Assembly (NCBI GenBank): GCA_019633985.1
Contig: JAHQWE010000023.1
Location: forward strand, 1-39,406
DNA from: Acidiferrobacterales bacterium
GTDB taxonomy: Bacteria; Pseudomonadota; Gammaproteobacteria; Arenicellales; Poriferihabitantaceae
Reading direction: 5' to 3'
Length of the DNA: 39,406 bases
Under the pieces are notes generated by a model. It did no database searches and was not told the DNA's origin. It saw nothing but the letters and a program-made list of their open reading frames with translations. The number at the start of each line of letters is the position of its first letter. The first letter of the stretch is position 1. Shown here piece after piece: positions 18,891 to 30,201 of this stretch. The translations under genes were made by a program, and so were the position numbers.

Positions 18891-20807
18891 GTGCCAAACA
18901 TGACCAAAAATATTTTACTGTGGCTGGTAATTGCCATGGTACTGATGTCGGTATTTGACAACTTCACCACCGGTCAATCTGGCCGTAGTTCAGAAATCGA
19001 CTATTCCACGTTTCTTGCAGAAGTAAAGCAGGGCAATGTGGCAGCGGTCAGAATAGCGGGAGATACCATCACAGGTGAAACCAAAGATAGTCAGAGCTTT
19101 ACGGTTTTTGCACCTTACGATCCCAAACTCATTGACGATCTTTATTCCAATGGAGTTCGCATCAAGGTAGAGCAAGCTGAAGGTACGTCTCTCCTCATGA
19201 GTCTGTTGATCAGCTCGTTTCCCATCCTTTTGCTGATTGGTGTCTGGATTTTCTTTATGAAGCAGATGCAGGGAGGCGGAAAAGGGGGCGCGCTGAGTTT
19301 TGGGAAGAGCAAAGCGAAAATGCTCACTGAAGACAAAAATCACGTCACATTTGAGGACGTGGCTGGCGTTGATGAAGCAAAAGAGGAAGTCGGCGAGCTG
19401 GTCGAGTTCCTGAGAGATCCCTCTCGATTTCATAAATTGGGAGGCCGGATTCCTCGTGGTGTGTTAATGACGGGCAGTCCTGGTACGGGTAAGACTCTGC
19501 TTGCAAAAGCCATTGCCGGTGAAGCTAAAGTGCCGTTCTTCACCATATCCGGTTCGGACTTTGTAGAAATGTTTGTGGGTGTAGGTGCTTCCCGCGTTCG
19601 CGACATGTTCGAACAGGCAAAGAAGAATGCCCCGTGCATTATCTTCATAGATGAGATCGATGCAGTAGGTCGCAGTCGCGGCGCTGGTATCGGTGGAGGA
19701 AACGACGAGCGGGAGCAGACCTTGAACCAGCTGTTGGTAGAAATGGATGGTTTCGAAGAAAATGAAGGTGTGATCGTAATTGCTGCTACCAACCGGCCTG
19801 ACGTGCTTGATCCGGCTTTATTGCGTCCTGGTCGTTTTGATCGACAGGTGAATGTGCCGTTGCCTGATATCCGAGGGCGAGAGGCGATTTTGAATGTACA
19901 CATGCGCAAGGTACCCGTTGCCGAAGATGTGGATGCGCGGGAGATCGCAAGAGGTACCCCAGGTTTTTCCGGTGCGCAAATTGCCAATCTTGTGAATGAA
20001 GCCGCCCTTCTTACGGCGAGGCTGAAGAAAAAACTGGTGGGCGAAGATGAGTTCTGGGCGGCGAGAGACAAAATCATGATGGGTGCTGAGCGTCGGTCCA
20101 TGGTGATGAAAGAAGAGGATTTGCGCAACACTGCTTATCATGAATCCGGTCACACAGTAGTTGGTTGGGTGCTTAGAAACCTGGTTGACCCAATACTGAA
20201 GGTAACGATTATTCCACGTGGTAGAGCACTTGGTACCACCCAATTTCTGCCTGAGAATGATGAGCTCAGTCATGAGAAAGAAAAACTGCTTGCCCAAATT
20301 GCGGTTTCCATGGGCGGCAGAATCGCTGAAGAAATCTTTATGGATCAGATCACAAGCGGTGCATCAGGCGATATGCAGATGGCGACGAGCACGGCGGAAT
20401 CGATGGTGACTGAATGGGGTATGAGTGAAACGCTAGGTCCGAGACTGTACGGTCGAGACAATCACGATATGTATGGCCGACCAAATCGAGCTCTCAGCCC
20501 CCAGACTTCCGAGAAAGTTGAAGAAGAGATTACGCGAATTATTACTGAACAATATGATCGTGCTCGCGCAATTATCGAGGAAAATAAAGATAAGCTAGAG
20601 GTGATGACCCAGAAGCTGATTGAATGGGAAACTCTCGAGTCTGACCAAATTGAACAGATCATGTTAGGTCAAGAACCTCGGCAGCCGGAAGATGCAAAAG
20701 CCTCGTCAGACAACACGAAAGGCGGAGGGCATTCAGAATCGCTAGCCGATACGGGTTTGTCCGAAGAAGATCTGGATCTGCCAATAGACCCAACAGAAGC
20801 TACCTGA
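18891..20807 (+). CDS. ftsH: ATP-dependent zinc metalloprotease FtsH
   Basis: FtsH is a membrane-anchored AAA protease that degrades SecY, LpxC, sigma-32 and other substrates. Two N-terminal membrane spans (about residues 5-22 and 101-123) flank a periplasmic domain. Walker A reads GSPGTGKT (195-202; E. coli has GPPGTGKT), Walker B IIFIDEID, and the zinc site HESGH (417-421). A GTG start at 18891 has a GGAG eight bases upstream; the ATG at 18900 fits the E. coli N-terminus (MTKNILLWL) but is poorly spaced. The C-terminus is low-complexity and acidic. folP does not follow, unlike in E. coli. Confidence 0.97.
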   Translation: MPNMTKNILLWLVIAMVLMSVFDNFTTGQSGRSSEIDYSTFLAEVKQGNVAAVRIAGDTITGETKDSQSFTVFAPYDPKLIDDLYSNGVRIKVEQAEGTSLLMSLLISSFPILLLIGVWIFFMKQMQGGGKGGALSFGKSKAKMLTEDKNHVTFEDVAGVDEAKEEVGELVEFLRDPSRFHKLGGRIPRGVLMTGSPGTGKTLLAKAIAGEAKVPFFTISGSDFVEMFVGVGASRVRDMFEQAKKNAPCIIFIDEIDAVGRSRGAGIGGGNDEREQTLNQLLVEMDGFEENEGVIVIAATNRPDVLDPALLRPGRFDRQVNVPLPDIRGREAILNVHMRKVPVAEDVDAREIARGTPGFSGAQIANLVNEAALLTARLKKKLVGEDEFWAARDKIMMGAERRSMVMKEEDLRNTAYHESGHTVVGWVLRNLVDPILKVTIIPRGRALGTTQFLPENDELSHEKEKLLAQIAVSMGGRIAEEIFMDQITSGASGDMQMATSTAESMVTEWGMSETLGPRLYGRDNHDMYGRPNRALSPQTSEKVEEEITRIITEQYDRARAIIEENKDKLEVMTQKLIEWETLESDQIEQIMLGQEPRQPEDAKASSDNTKGGGHSESLADTGLSEEDLDLPIDPTEAT

Positions 20808-20845
20808 CCGCGCTTGGTAGATTGAGCGACCGATTGTTTTAGCTG

Positions 20846-22183
20846 ATGTCTCTGTTCGGCACTGACGGCGTTCGCGGTCTAGTTGGCAGCGAACCAATTA
20901 CGCCCCAGACCGTGATGAAGCTCGGATGGGCTGCTGGATGTGTGTTGTGCAGTAAGGGGGTTGGTAACAAAGTACTGATCGGTAAGGACACCCGGATATC
21001 AGGTTATATGATGGAGTCGGCTCTGGAAGCTGGTTTCTCGGCTGCAGGTGTAAACGTCAGTTTATTGGGTCCGATGCCTACGCCAGGGATCGCCTATCTC
21101 ACACGGACAGCAAGAGCGAGTGCCGGTGTTGTGATTAGCGCATCGCACAATCCTTTTCATGATAATGGTGTCAAGATATTTTCTTCAGAGGGCACCAAAC
21201 TCGACGACCCGCTTGTCGCTGATATTGATCAGAAAATGCTTGAATCCATGTCCTGTGTGAAATCTGCAGAACTGGGTCGAGCTGAACGATTCTCGGACGC
21301 GCAAGGTCGATATATCGAATTTTGTAAGTCGACATTTCCCAGTAATCTGGATTTGTCAGGGATAAAACTGGTAGCAGATTGTGCCAACGGCGCCGGATAC
21401 GAGGTTGCTCCCCGAGTGTTTGAAGAGCTGGGAGCCGATTTACTGACTATCGCCAACGAGCCCGATGGTTTCAACATCAATGCCGATTGTGGTTCCACCC
21501 ATCTAAATGCCCTTCGCGAGGCGGTGATTGAGAGCAACGGTCAGATTGGAGTTGCCTTGGATGGGGATGGTGATAGGGTATTGCTCATTGATGAAAATGG
21601 CGATGTAGTAGATGGTGATCGCATTCTGTATCTGCTCGCTACATACAGAAAGCAGCAAGACACGCTTGGTGGCGGCGTTGCAGGAACATTAATGACCAAT
21701 CTGGGGTTGGAGCAAGCACTTGCGCGTCTGGAAATTCCCTTTGTAAGAACCAATGTTGGTGATCGCTTTGTGCATGAAGTATTAGTGAATCACGACTGGT
21801 TGCTGGGTGGTGAGAATTCAGGTCATATTATCTGTCTGGATAAAAATACCACTGGTGATGGCATTGTTGCGGCGTTGCAGGTGTTGGAGGTGATGCTGGA
21901 AACTCAAAAACCCTTATCCGAATTGGTAGCGGATATGACACTCTTTCCACAAGTGATGGTCAATGTGCGAGTAGAGGGAGCGGATGCAAAGAAGCTAGTG
22001 GCCTCGAAGGGGGTTGTTGAGGCCGCCAAAGCAGCGGAGAAAGAGTTGGGTGCTGATGGGCGTATTGTTCTTCGTCCATCAGGCACGGAACCTCTGATAC
22101 GAGTGATGATTGAAGGAAACGATCATCATCAGGTTGATCGACTCACCAATCAAATTGCAGACCAGGTAAAAGCGGCTATGTAG
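20846..22183 (+). CDS. glmM: Phosphoglucosamine mutase
   Basis: GlmM converts glucosamine-6-phosphate to glucosamine-1-phosphate, feeding UDP-GlcNAc for peptidoglycan and LPS. The 445-residue length matches E. coli. It has the N-terminal FGTDGVRG, the active-site serine in ISASHNP (Ser100), the metal loop LDGDGDR (near residue 240), the sugar loop GGENSGHI and the phosphate loop RPSGTEPLIRVM. It starts 38 bases after ftsH. In E. coli folP lies between these two genes; there is no room for it here. Confidence 0.97.
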   Translation: MSLFGTDGVRGLVGSEPITPQTVMKLGWAAGCVLCSKGVGNKVLIGKDTRISGYMMESALEAGFSAAGVNVSLLGPMPTPGIAYLTRTARASAGVVISASHNPFHDNGVKIFSSEGTKLDDPLVADIDQKMLESMSCVKSAELGRAERFSDAQGRYIEFCKSTFPSNLDLSGIKLVADCANGAGYEVAPRVFEELGADLLTIANEPDGFNINADCGSTHLNALREAVIESNGQIGVALDGDGDRVLLIDENGDVVDGDRILYLLATYRKQQDTLGGGVAGTLMTNLGLEQALARLEIPFVRTNVGDRFVHEVLVNHDWLLGGENSGHIICLDKNTTGDGIVAALQVLEVMLETQKPLSELVADMTLFPQVMVNVRVEGADAKKLVASKGVVEAAKAAEKELGADGRIVLRPSGTEPLIRVMIEGNDHHQVDRLTNQIADQVKAAM

Positions 22184-22277
22184 AGTGCTTTTCCTGTATG
22201 GCACTCACCACTATGTCGGTCATTCTCAATGCGTTAACGTTGAACCCCCGTCGCGCGAAACTTTTAAGATGATCGCG

Positions 22278-22742
22278 TTAGCTTTGTAGAAAAGCGAGTA
22301 CCTTTTCTGGGTGGTCAGCAGCTTTTGGTACTTTTTTCCAATGTTTTAACACCTTGCCATTCGGTCCCACAATAGTTGTAGAGCGGATTACCCCAATAGT
22401 CTTTTTACCGTACATCATCTTTTCACCCCAAGCGCCATACTTTTCCATTACCTTCTTGCCAGGATCCGAGAGAAGAGTGAAAGGCAAATCAAACTTTTCT
22501 ATAAATTTGGTGTGTGATTCAGCAGCGTCTGGAGAGATCCCCAGAATAACGGTATCAAGCAAATCAAACGCTTTTTGATTATCTCGAAAGCTACAGGCCT
22601 CTTTAGTACATCCAGGGGTGTCATCTTTTGGATAAAAATACACCACCACGGTTTTTCCTTTAAAGTCTTTTAAGGCTACTTTTTCACCGTTTTGATCTGT
22701 GAGTGTAAATGCGGGAGCTGCTTTACCTTCTTCAATTGCCAT
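22278..22742 (-). CDS. bcp: Peroxiredoxin of the PrxQ/Bcp type
   Basis: A thiol peroxidase that reduces hydrogen peroxide and organic peroxides using thioredoxin. The 154-residue protein has the peroxidatic Cys45 in DDTPGCTKEAC and the resolving Cys50 five residues later, the atypical 2-Cys layout of this subfamily. GISPDAAESHTKF and FTLLSDP are also family features. I use the ATG at 22742; a TTG five codons upstream is possible, but the ATG gives the usual length (E. coli Bcp 156). It follows the bactofilin gene by 26 bases, so the two are probably co-transcribed. Confidence 0.93.
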   Translation of the reverse strand: MAIEEGKAAPAFTLTDQNGEKVALKDFKGKTVVVYFYPKDDTPGCTKEACSFRDNQKAFDLLDTVILGISPDAAESHTKFIEKFDLPFTLLSDPGKKVMEKYGAWGEKMMYGKKTIGVIRSTTIVGPNGKVLKHWKKVPKAADHPEKVLAFLQS

Positions 22743-22768
22743 TCTTTTACCAGTCAAATAATTGTGGA

Positions 22769-23293
22769 TTAGATTTTACGTCGTGCCAGCGTCGGCCCAC
22801 CTGTTGTAGGGTTAGGACGCTCGGGAAAAGGTTTCGCCGCCGGCTTGGCTACAGGGTTGCGCGGTTCGCCGGGGTTCATCGGTTTATCTTCCATGTCAAC
22901 CAGGCCTTTGAACTGGCAGCCGTCATTCAGCACGACTCTCGGCGCTCTAATATCTCCGGTGACTCTTCCTGAAGGTTTAATCGAAACTTGCTCGCTGCCG
23001 CGAAGCTCTCCCTTTAACTCGCCAGCAATAGTGATATTGCGAGCCGTGATATTCGCGTTGACCTTGCCTTTCTCCCCAACTATGACATTGTTTTCACGGA
23101 AGTCGACAGTGCCTTCTACGGTGCCATTGATCACCAGATCTTCCTTACCATTCAGATCTCCGTGGATCTTAACTGTCTCGCCAATCATCGCAACTCCGGC
23201 ACTATTCTGGTCGGCTTCGGGAGTGGTCAAAATGGGGGCGGTATCACCTGGGCGTGCCTGCTTCGGATCGTTAGGGTTCATGGCTTTGGTCAT
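22769..23293 (-). CDS. Bactofilin-family cytoskeletal protein
   Basis: Bactofilins polymerise without nucleotide and organise cell-wall synthesis, stalks or polarity. The 174-residue protein has a central region (about residues 35-125) of short repeating beta-strand turns rich in glycine and valine, e.g. IGETVKIHGDLNGKEDLVING, ITIAGELKGELRGSE and PSGRVTGDIRAPRVVL. This is the right-handed beta-helix pattern of the family. Proline-rich flexible tails lie on both sides, also typical. A second ATG at residue 5 is a possible start. The cellular role in this organism is unknown. Confidence 0.88.
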   Translation of the reverse strand: MTKAMNPNDPKQARPGDTAPILTTPEADQNSAGVAMIGETVKIHGDLNGKEDLVINGTVEGTVDFRENNVIVGEKGKVNANITARNITIAGELKGELRGSEQVSIKPSGRVTGDIRAPRVVLNDGCQFKGLVDMEDKPMNPGEPRNPVAKPAAKPFPERPNPTTGGPTLARRKI

Positions 23294-23512
23294 AGTGGAT
23301 TAACGGAGTATCATTTTAACGTCTCTAAAAAACATTCACCACAGACAAAGAAGTGGCAGATACCAGCATTTTGCCATTTTCGTAATATCTGAAGAAGTGG
23401 GTAACTACTGCAGGAAGTGCATGGGAAGTGTTGTCAAAATGAGACGAGTCGACAACGACTTCTACTGCAATGTCACAGATGGTGGAATAATCACCCAGTC
23501 AAACAAACTGGA

Positions 23513-23599
23513 TGGTACCGAGGGTCGGACTCGAACCGACACTGAGTTGCCCCAATTGGATTTTGAATCCAACGCGTCTACCAATTTCGCCACCCCGGC
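23513..23599 (-). tRNA. tRNA-Leu (anticodon CAA)
   Basis: The 87-base gene folds as a class II tRNA with a long variable arm. The anticodon stem-loop is TTGGA-TTCAAAA-TCCAA with anticodon CAA, reading UUG. The T loop is TTCGAGT, and the genome encodes the 3' CCA. The first acceptor pair is G1-U72 and a second wobble (G5-U68) also occurs, which is unusual. A possible -10 (TATCAT, complement of 23610-23615) with a GC-rich stretch after it lies upstream, but its -35 is weak. Confidence 0.93.
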
Positions 23600-23724
23600 A
23601 CGGGGGCCAATGATAAACAAGTTTTCGATGTGTTGCCATCCTCCTTGTCAGCTTGTGTCGCAGGGGGACTAACTCCTAGAATCGCCGTCTACTTTACCCC
23701 GTCTTTAGACTTTATCCCACAAGA

Positions 23725-25831
<2,107 letters not shown>

Positions 25832-25865
25832 TTGTTACAATTCCGCGAACCTCTAGAAAAGTGGT

Positions 25866-28547
25866 GTGATATTGACAACCAGCCTGATTAATTTCTCCCT
25901 CCGCATGTGCGTTAGATGGGTCCATCTCGTCGTGTGTTTCGCTTTCTTCTCGTTTACCACTCCACTTCTGGCTCAAAAATCAGAGGAGCTGGTGCGGGAT
26001 TCAGATTATGCTCTTGGTGTTGAGGCGTTTGCCGATGGCGATTTCGAGCGCGCTGCTAACTTATGGTTGGCAGATGCTTACAAAGGCTCCGCCGATGCCC
26101 AGTTCAACGTAGGTGTGCTCTACATCGAAGGCAAAGGAGTTTCTATCGACCGAGGCGAAGCGTTATTCTGGTTCGAAAAAGCCGCAGTACAAGGGCATCC
26201 GGAAGCACAGTACAACTTAGGTCATTTACTTTTGGAAGAAAAAGGAGATGTAGAACGAATCCGCGAGGGAATCGAGTGGTGGAGGAAATCAGCGGAGCAG
26301 GGTTTTGCGATTGCGCAGTACAATTATGGGCGTGCGGTTTTTTACGGCATTGGGGTCGATCAAAATCGTCCGGCGGCTAAAGCCTGGATTGAAAAAGCGG
26401 CGATTGCAGGGAACAAACGCGCGCAAGTATTTATTGATGAGCAAAAGGACAATTTTGTCGATCAGCCTGTTGCAGAATCTGCCAAGCAACCGATCGTACT
26501 CGACGCCGCGACTCCCGCTATCGAACAAGCCCCGCCGAGCGAAGAGCTGGTTGAGCGTTCTGAATATGTATTGGTTGGAGAGAATCCTGTGCTGATGTAT
26601 TCAAGATTTAACGCTTTCTCTCCAGTGGTAACTCGGATAGATGCCAGGGTGCTGTTAAGAGTGGTGGATAGCGCTCGCGACTGGCTGCGTGTAGAAGTGC
26701 CAGGTGGTGTACCTGGTTGGGTCAAACGCGATCAGTTGAAAATTAACAAGGATCTGGTAGAGATCACCAGCGATGGGGCAAAAGTTCGCGCTGATCCCAC
26801 AGAGTCGACGGCAAACAACGATATTGGAGAACTCGCGCTGGGAGCGAAGGCTTTACTTCTGGAAGAGCAAGCAAGATGGGTGCGAGTTTTGCTACCAGAA
26901 AAAATTCCTGGGTGGATCGAGGAGCTAGGAGTGAAAACAGTCAACGCAGAATCATCTGAAATTGCGAGGGTGTGGCAGACACAAAGGGTACGTTTGAAGA
27001 TAGATGCCCTCGCTTCAAGAGAAATCAGTATCGCGTCGGAGGAGCAGTCGAGTATTTCTGCGATTGATTCCACTGACGAAAACATCAGCGACATCGACCT
27101 CAACTCGGAATCAGTTCTGGCTACGGTGGCGAAGGTAGAGCCCCTTGTATCCGATAAATTACTCCAGGAAAACGCGATAGTAGAAAAAACAATCGGACTC
27201 CAAGATATTGCTTCCGAAGAGATTGAGTTACCAGCGCAAAGGGTAGTGATTGATACTGCGGAATCGATACCTCCAGAAGTTTCGGAAGCTGCCGAGCAAG
27301 TTGCGAATGCAGCGGAGGTCATTGCTGAAGCAAACGAAGTTCAATCTGGAAAAGTGCTTGAGGCGGGTGTGATTGGAGGACAGTCGGCGAGTGACTCAGT
27401 GGTGATTGCGGTGGAGAATGCGGTGGAATCTGAGGGTGATAAAACCGAGGTCCAGACAGAAGTGATTGATATTGTTTCCGAATTAGATAAATCGATCGTC
27501 GTTGTTGAAAACGTGTCCGCGACCACGGAGGATTCTGAAAGTAATAACAATCCGAATCCTGGTAAAGCGCAGGAACCTGACATTGCCATCGCCATTCCGA
27601 GTTCTTCAAATGATGATGATCAAGAAAATGATGACGATGAAGGTGCAGAAATTGTTGCCAACATAGCGGGCTTCGAAAGTACTAATCAGAGCACGATTCA
27701 ACTAACAAGTCGGAGCGGCGTTGCGGTTAGGACCGGCGCTTCTGTCAGCTTGCCGGCGATCACGACGCTGCCCTTGAACTCTCTGGTGGATGTAGTGGGG
27801 GAGGAGAACGGTTTTGCAGAGGTGATCATTCCAGGAGGATTGCCGGTATGGATAAGAAGAAGTGAAGCGCTTGTTCAGGGTGGTGAGAAGGCGTTGATTA
27901 AGGGTAGCAGAGTACGAGCACTTTCAACGCCACCCGGAAGTGCCGAGACGAGAATACTGGGTCTATTACCAGCAGGAGAAGTGGTGAGGATAGTTAATGA
28001 ACGCGGAGATGCAATCAGGGTCGTCGCACCAGAATCAATTACCGCCTGGGTATCGCTAAAAGATTTGAAACAGGCGGAGAATATCCAGGACGAGAATGCG
28101 GTCTGGCAAGAGCAGTCCTACTCACTTCTGACCAATTATCTGGACGCAGAACTTCAGGAGTTGGCAGTTGTCCCGACGCTTGGGGATAATCAACTAGTTG
28201 GAACGGGCATACCCAATGATAATAATTGGTTATTTGAAGATTCCTCCAAAGGTTACACGCTGCAACTGTTTAGCATGCAGAATCAGTCCAGCGCGCGGTC
28301 GCAGTTCCGTTCACTCAACGGGCGCGGGCAGCTTTTTTCCACCAGAGTTAGAGGAGAGCGATGGTACTTCGTACTGCTAGGTAAATTCCTAACGCCGGAG
28401 TCGGCGGAAGCGGTGGCGGAAAAACTACCCAGATGGGCGAGCGGTTGGCGAGTGAGATCGCTGCAGCGTCTCCAGGTCAATCGGTGCAAGAAACTGGAGC
28501 AGTTTAATGAGCAGGAGGCTTTTGGTCTTGCCGCGAAGTGCAGCTAA
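25866..28547 (+). CDS. Exported Sel1-repeat / SH3-like / SPOR-domain protein
   Basis: I do not recognise a named homologue. The 893-residue product has an N-terminal hydrophobic segment (about residues 18-34) ending LLAQ, which looks like a signal peptide. Three Sel1-like repeats follow (about 77-185; AQYNLGH and AQYNYGR units). Two SH3-like modules (about 232-295 and 297-355) each have a W or GW near the end (PGWVKRD, PGWIEE). An acidic, low-complexity linker (about 360-610) leads to two more SH3-like modules (about 611-730; PVWIRR, TAWVSL) and a SPOR-like domain (about 796-870). This suggests periplasmic peptidoglycan binding, perhaps at the division site (inference). The start is uncertain: GTG at 25866, TTG at 25872 or ATG at 25905; none has a clear ribosome binding site. 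Confidence 0.8.
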   Translation: MILTTSLINFSLRMCVRWVHLVVCFAFFSFTTPLLAQKSEELVRDSDYALGVEAFADGDFERAANLWLADAYKGSADAQFNVGVLYIEGKGVSIDRGEALFWFEKAAVQGHPEAQYNLGHLLLEEKGDVERIREGIEWWRKSAEQGFAIAQYNYGRAVFYGIGVDQNRPAAKAWIEKAAIAGNKRAQVFIDEQKDNFVDQPVAESAKQPIVLDAATPAIEQAPPSEELVERSEYVLVGENPVLMYSRFNAFSPVVTRIDARVLLRVVDSARDWLRVEVPGGVPGWVKRDQLKINKDLVEITSDGAKVRADPTESTANNDIGELALGAKALLLEEQARWVRVLLPEKIPGWIEELGVKTVNAESSEIARVWQTQRVRLKIDALASREISIASEEQSSISAIDSTDENISDIDLNSESVLATVAKVEPLVSDKLLQENAIVEKTIGLQDIASEEIELPAQRVVIDTAESIPPEVSEAAEQVANAAEVIAEANEVQSGKVLEAGVIGGQSASDSVVIAVENAVESEGDKTEVQTEVIDIVSELDKSIVVVENVSATTEDSESNNNPNPGKAQEPDIAIAIPSSSNDDDQENDDDEGAEIVANIAGFESTNQSTIQLTSRSGVAVRTGASVSLPAITTLPLNSLVDVVGEENGFAEVIIPGGLPVWIRRSEALVQGGEKALIKGSRVRALSTPPGSAETRILGLLPAGEVVRIVNERGDAIRVVAPESITAWVSLKDLKQAENIQDENAVWQEQSYSLLTNYLDAELQELAVVPTLGDNQLVGTGIPNDNNWLFEDSSKGYTLQLFSMQNQSSARSQFRSLNGRGQLFSTRVRGERWYFVLLGKFLTPESAEAVAEKLPRWASGWRVRSLQRLQVNRCKKLEQFNEQEAFGLAAKCS

Positions 28548-28863
28548 CTGAGGTTACTTCGGTTGCGCGATTTCTCTTTCGCTTATATGTCTATTTAAAT
28601 CAATAATATGCGGCACTTTTAGGGCTTGCTGACTTGATCCGGTATGTAATATTCTCGCCCGTTCCAAAGAAACACTTTGCGTAAGGATAGTGAATCCTTA
28701 ACTCAAATGTCCCTTTTGAACGAATACAGGGGTAACCGAATGGCGTATTATCTATCGGTTGCCGAGTTTCAGATTTAAGCGATTGGTTCGACCTCGAAAC
28801 CTGTGCCCTCGAAGACCCGACCTCTCTCGCTACGAAAATATATTTACCTTACGAGAATAAGCC
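28548..28863 (+). other. Structured leader region upstream of glyA
   Basis: No gene is seen in these 316 bases. Two stem-loops are clear: TAAGGAT/ATCCTTA (28682-28700, 5-base loop) and GGTAACCG/CGGTTGCC (28731-28763, 8 bp with one G-U, 17-base loop). The long distance to glyA and these stems suggest a regulatory 5' leader, but I could not match it to the known glycine, THF or SAM riboswitch cores by eye. Confidence 0.45.
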
Positions 28864-30147
28864 ATGTTTGAAAAAAACCAGTCTATCCGCGATTTTGATC
28901 CCGAGTTGGCCGAAGCGATGGAAAACGAAGTTCACCGCCAGGAACATCATATCGAGCTGATCGCATCTGAAAACTTTACCAGCCCTCGTGTTCTGGCCGC
29001 TCAAGGGTCGCAGCTTACGAATAAGTATGCAGAAGGCTATCCGGGGAAGCGTTATTATGGCGGATGCGAGTTTGTGGATGTCGCCGAAACATTGGCAATT
29101 GAGCGGGTATGTAAACTGTTCGACGCAGATTACGCGAATGTACAGCCTCATTCCGGCTCGTCTGCGAATGCCGCGGTATTCATGGCGTTGGTAAATCCTG
29201 GAGATACCATTCTTGGTATGAGTCTTGCTCATGGGGGACACTTGACACACGGTGCCAGCGTAAATTTTTCTGGAAAAATTTATAACGCGGTTCAGTACGG
29301 GCTGAATGAAGAGACTGGTGAAGTAGATTACGAGCAGGTAGCCGCGTTGGCAGCAGAGCACAAGCCGAAGATGATTATCGCCGGCTTCTCAGCCTATTCA
29401 AGAGTTATGGACTGGCAGCGTTTCCGCGATATCGCGGATTCTGTCGGAGCTTACTTGTTTGTAGATATGGCACATGTCGCGGGCTTAGTCGCTGCCGGAC
29501 TTTATCCGAATCCGGTTCCAATTGCTGATGTGGTCACTTCGACAACACATAAAACATTGCGCGGACCAAGAGGCGGTATCATTCTGGCCAAGAAGAATGA
29601 GGAAATTACCAAAAAACTGAATTCTCTAGTTTTTCCAGGAACCCAGGGCGGTCCATTGATGCACGTCATTGCTGGTAAAGCGGTGGCATTTAAAGAAGCA
29701 ATGGAGCCTGGTTTTAAGCAATATCAGCAAAACGTGCTAGACAATGCCAAGGCGATGGTAGATGTTTTCCAGTCGCGAGGTTTTGATATTGTTTCAGGCG
29801 GTACAGACAACCATCTATTCCTTCTTGATCTTGTTAGTAAGGATATTACCGGCAAAGATGCGGACGCTGCGTTAGGTCGAGCCAATATCACAGTAAACAA
29901 AAACTCCGTGCCAAACGATCCACGTTCACCGTTCGTCACCAGTGGTCTGCGAATTGGCACCCCTGCAATGACTACCCGCGGATTTGGTGTGGAGGAGTCT
30001 AAGCTGATCGCCAGCTGGATGAGTGATGTCATTGAGAATATCGATGACGAAACGGTGATTGCCCGGGTAAAGCAAAGTGTTATCGAGCTATGCCAACGTT
30101 TTCCCCTCTATTCGGATGTTCCACAATCAGCGCTAGCCGCTGCCTAA
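28864..30147 (+). CDS. glyA: Serine hydroxymethyltransferase
   Basis: GlyA interconverts serine and glycine, giving 5,10-methylene-THF, the main one-carbon source. The 427-residue protein has [19 protein letters not shown] near the N-terminus and [17 protein letters not shown]. The PLP lysine lies in [27 protein letters not shown], near the C-terminus, is also conserved. A GAGAA ribosome binding site precedes the ATG. The gene follows a long leader and precedes the adaA-like gene by 54 bases. Confidence 0.98.
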   Translation: MFEKNQSIRDFDPELAEAMENEVHRQEHHIELIASENFTSPRVLAAQGSQLTNKYAEGYPGKRYYGGCEFVDVAETLAIERVCKLFDADYANVQPHSGSSANAAVFMALVNPGDTILGMSLAHGGHLTHGASVNFSGKIYNAVQYGLNEETGEVDYEQVAALAAEHKPKMIIAGFSAYSRVMDWQRFRDIADSVGAYLFVDMAHVAGLVAAGLYPNPVPIADVVTSTTHKTLRGPRGGIILAKKNEEITKKLNSLVFPGTQGGPLMHVIAGKAVAFKEAMEPGFKQYQQNVLDNAKAMVDVFQSRGFDIVSGGTDNHLFLLDLVSKDITGKDADAALGRANITVNKNSVPNDPRSPFVTSGLRIGTPAMTTRGFGVEESKLIASWMSDVIENIDDETVIARVKQSVIELCQRFPLYSDVPQSALAAA

Positions 30148-30148
30148 A

Positions 30149-30175
30149 TTGACGTCCGTTTTTTGCGAGTATAGT
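30149..30175 (+). promoter_or_regulatory. Possible promoter of the adaA-ogt pair
   Basis: TTGACG (30149-30154) begins one base after the glyA stop. TATAGT (30170-30175) lies 15 bases later; an alternative -10, TAGTGT (30172-30177), has a 17-base spacer. The -10 overlaps the left arm of the inverted repeat described next, so a repressor or activator bound there would control it. This is motif matching only. Confidence 0.45.
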
Positions 30176-30199
30176 GTGATGGCAGCGCTATACTCGCAA
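30163..30199. repeat. Perfect 12-bp inverted repeat before the adaA start
   Basis: TTGCGAGTATAG (30163-30174) is repeated as CTATACTCGCAA (30188-30199), with 13 bases between the arms and two bases to the ATG at 30202. There is no Shine-Dalgarno sequence outside it. It may be a dyad operator, or an RNA hairpin that covers the translation start. Both arms contain GCAA/TTGC, also found in the E. coli Ada box, but the match is not close. Confidence 0.85.
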
Positions 30200-30201
30200 G
30201 T

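Noticed and set aside
19430..20131. A 233-codon open frame antisense to ftsH
   Set aside because: Shadow of a highly conserved gene, with no start signal and a serine/arginine-rich, non-natural composition.
23423..23465. Complementary segments GTTGTC and GACAAC with flanking GAAGT and ACTTC downstream of tRNA-Leu(CAA)
   Set aside because: It might be a terminator or trailer structure, but it has a bulge, a long loop and no T-run on the minus strand.
23397..23672. A 91-codon open frame on the plus strand
   Set aside because: It runs across the antisense of tRNA-Leu(CAA), has no ribosome binding site and no family resemblance.
26732..27322. A 196-codon open frame antisense to the Sel1/SPOR gene
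   Set aside because: It mirrors the acidic low-complexity linker (serine- and alanine-rich on the opposite strand) and has no independent support.
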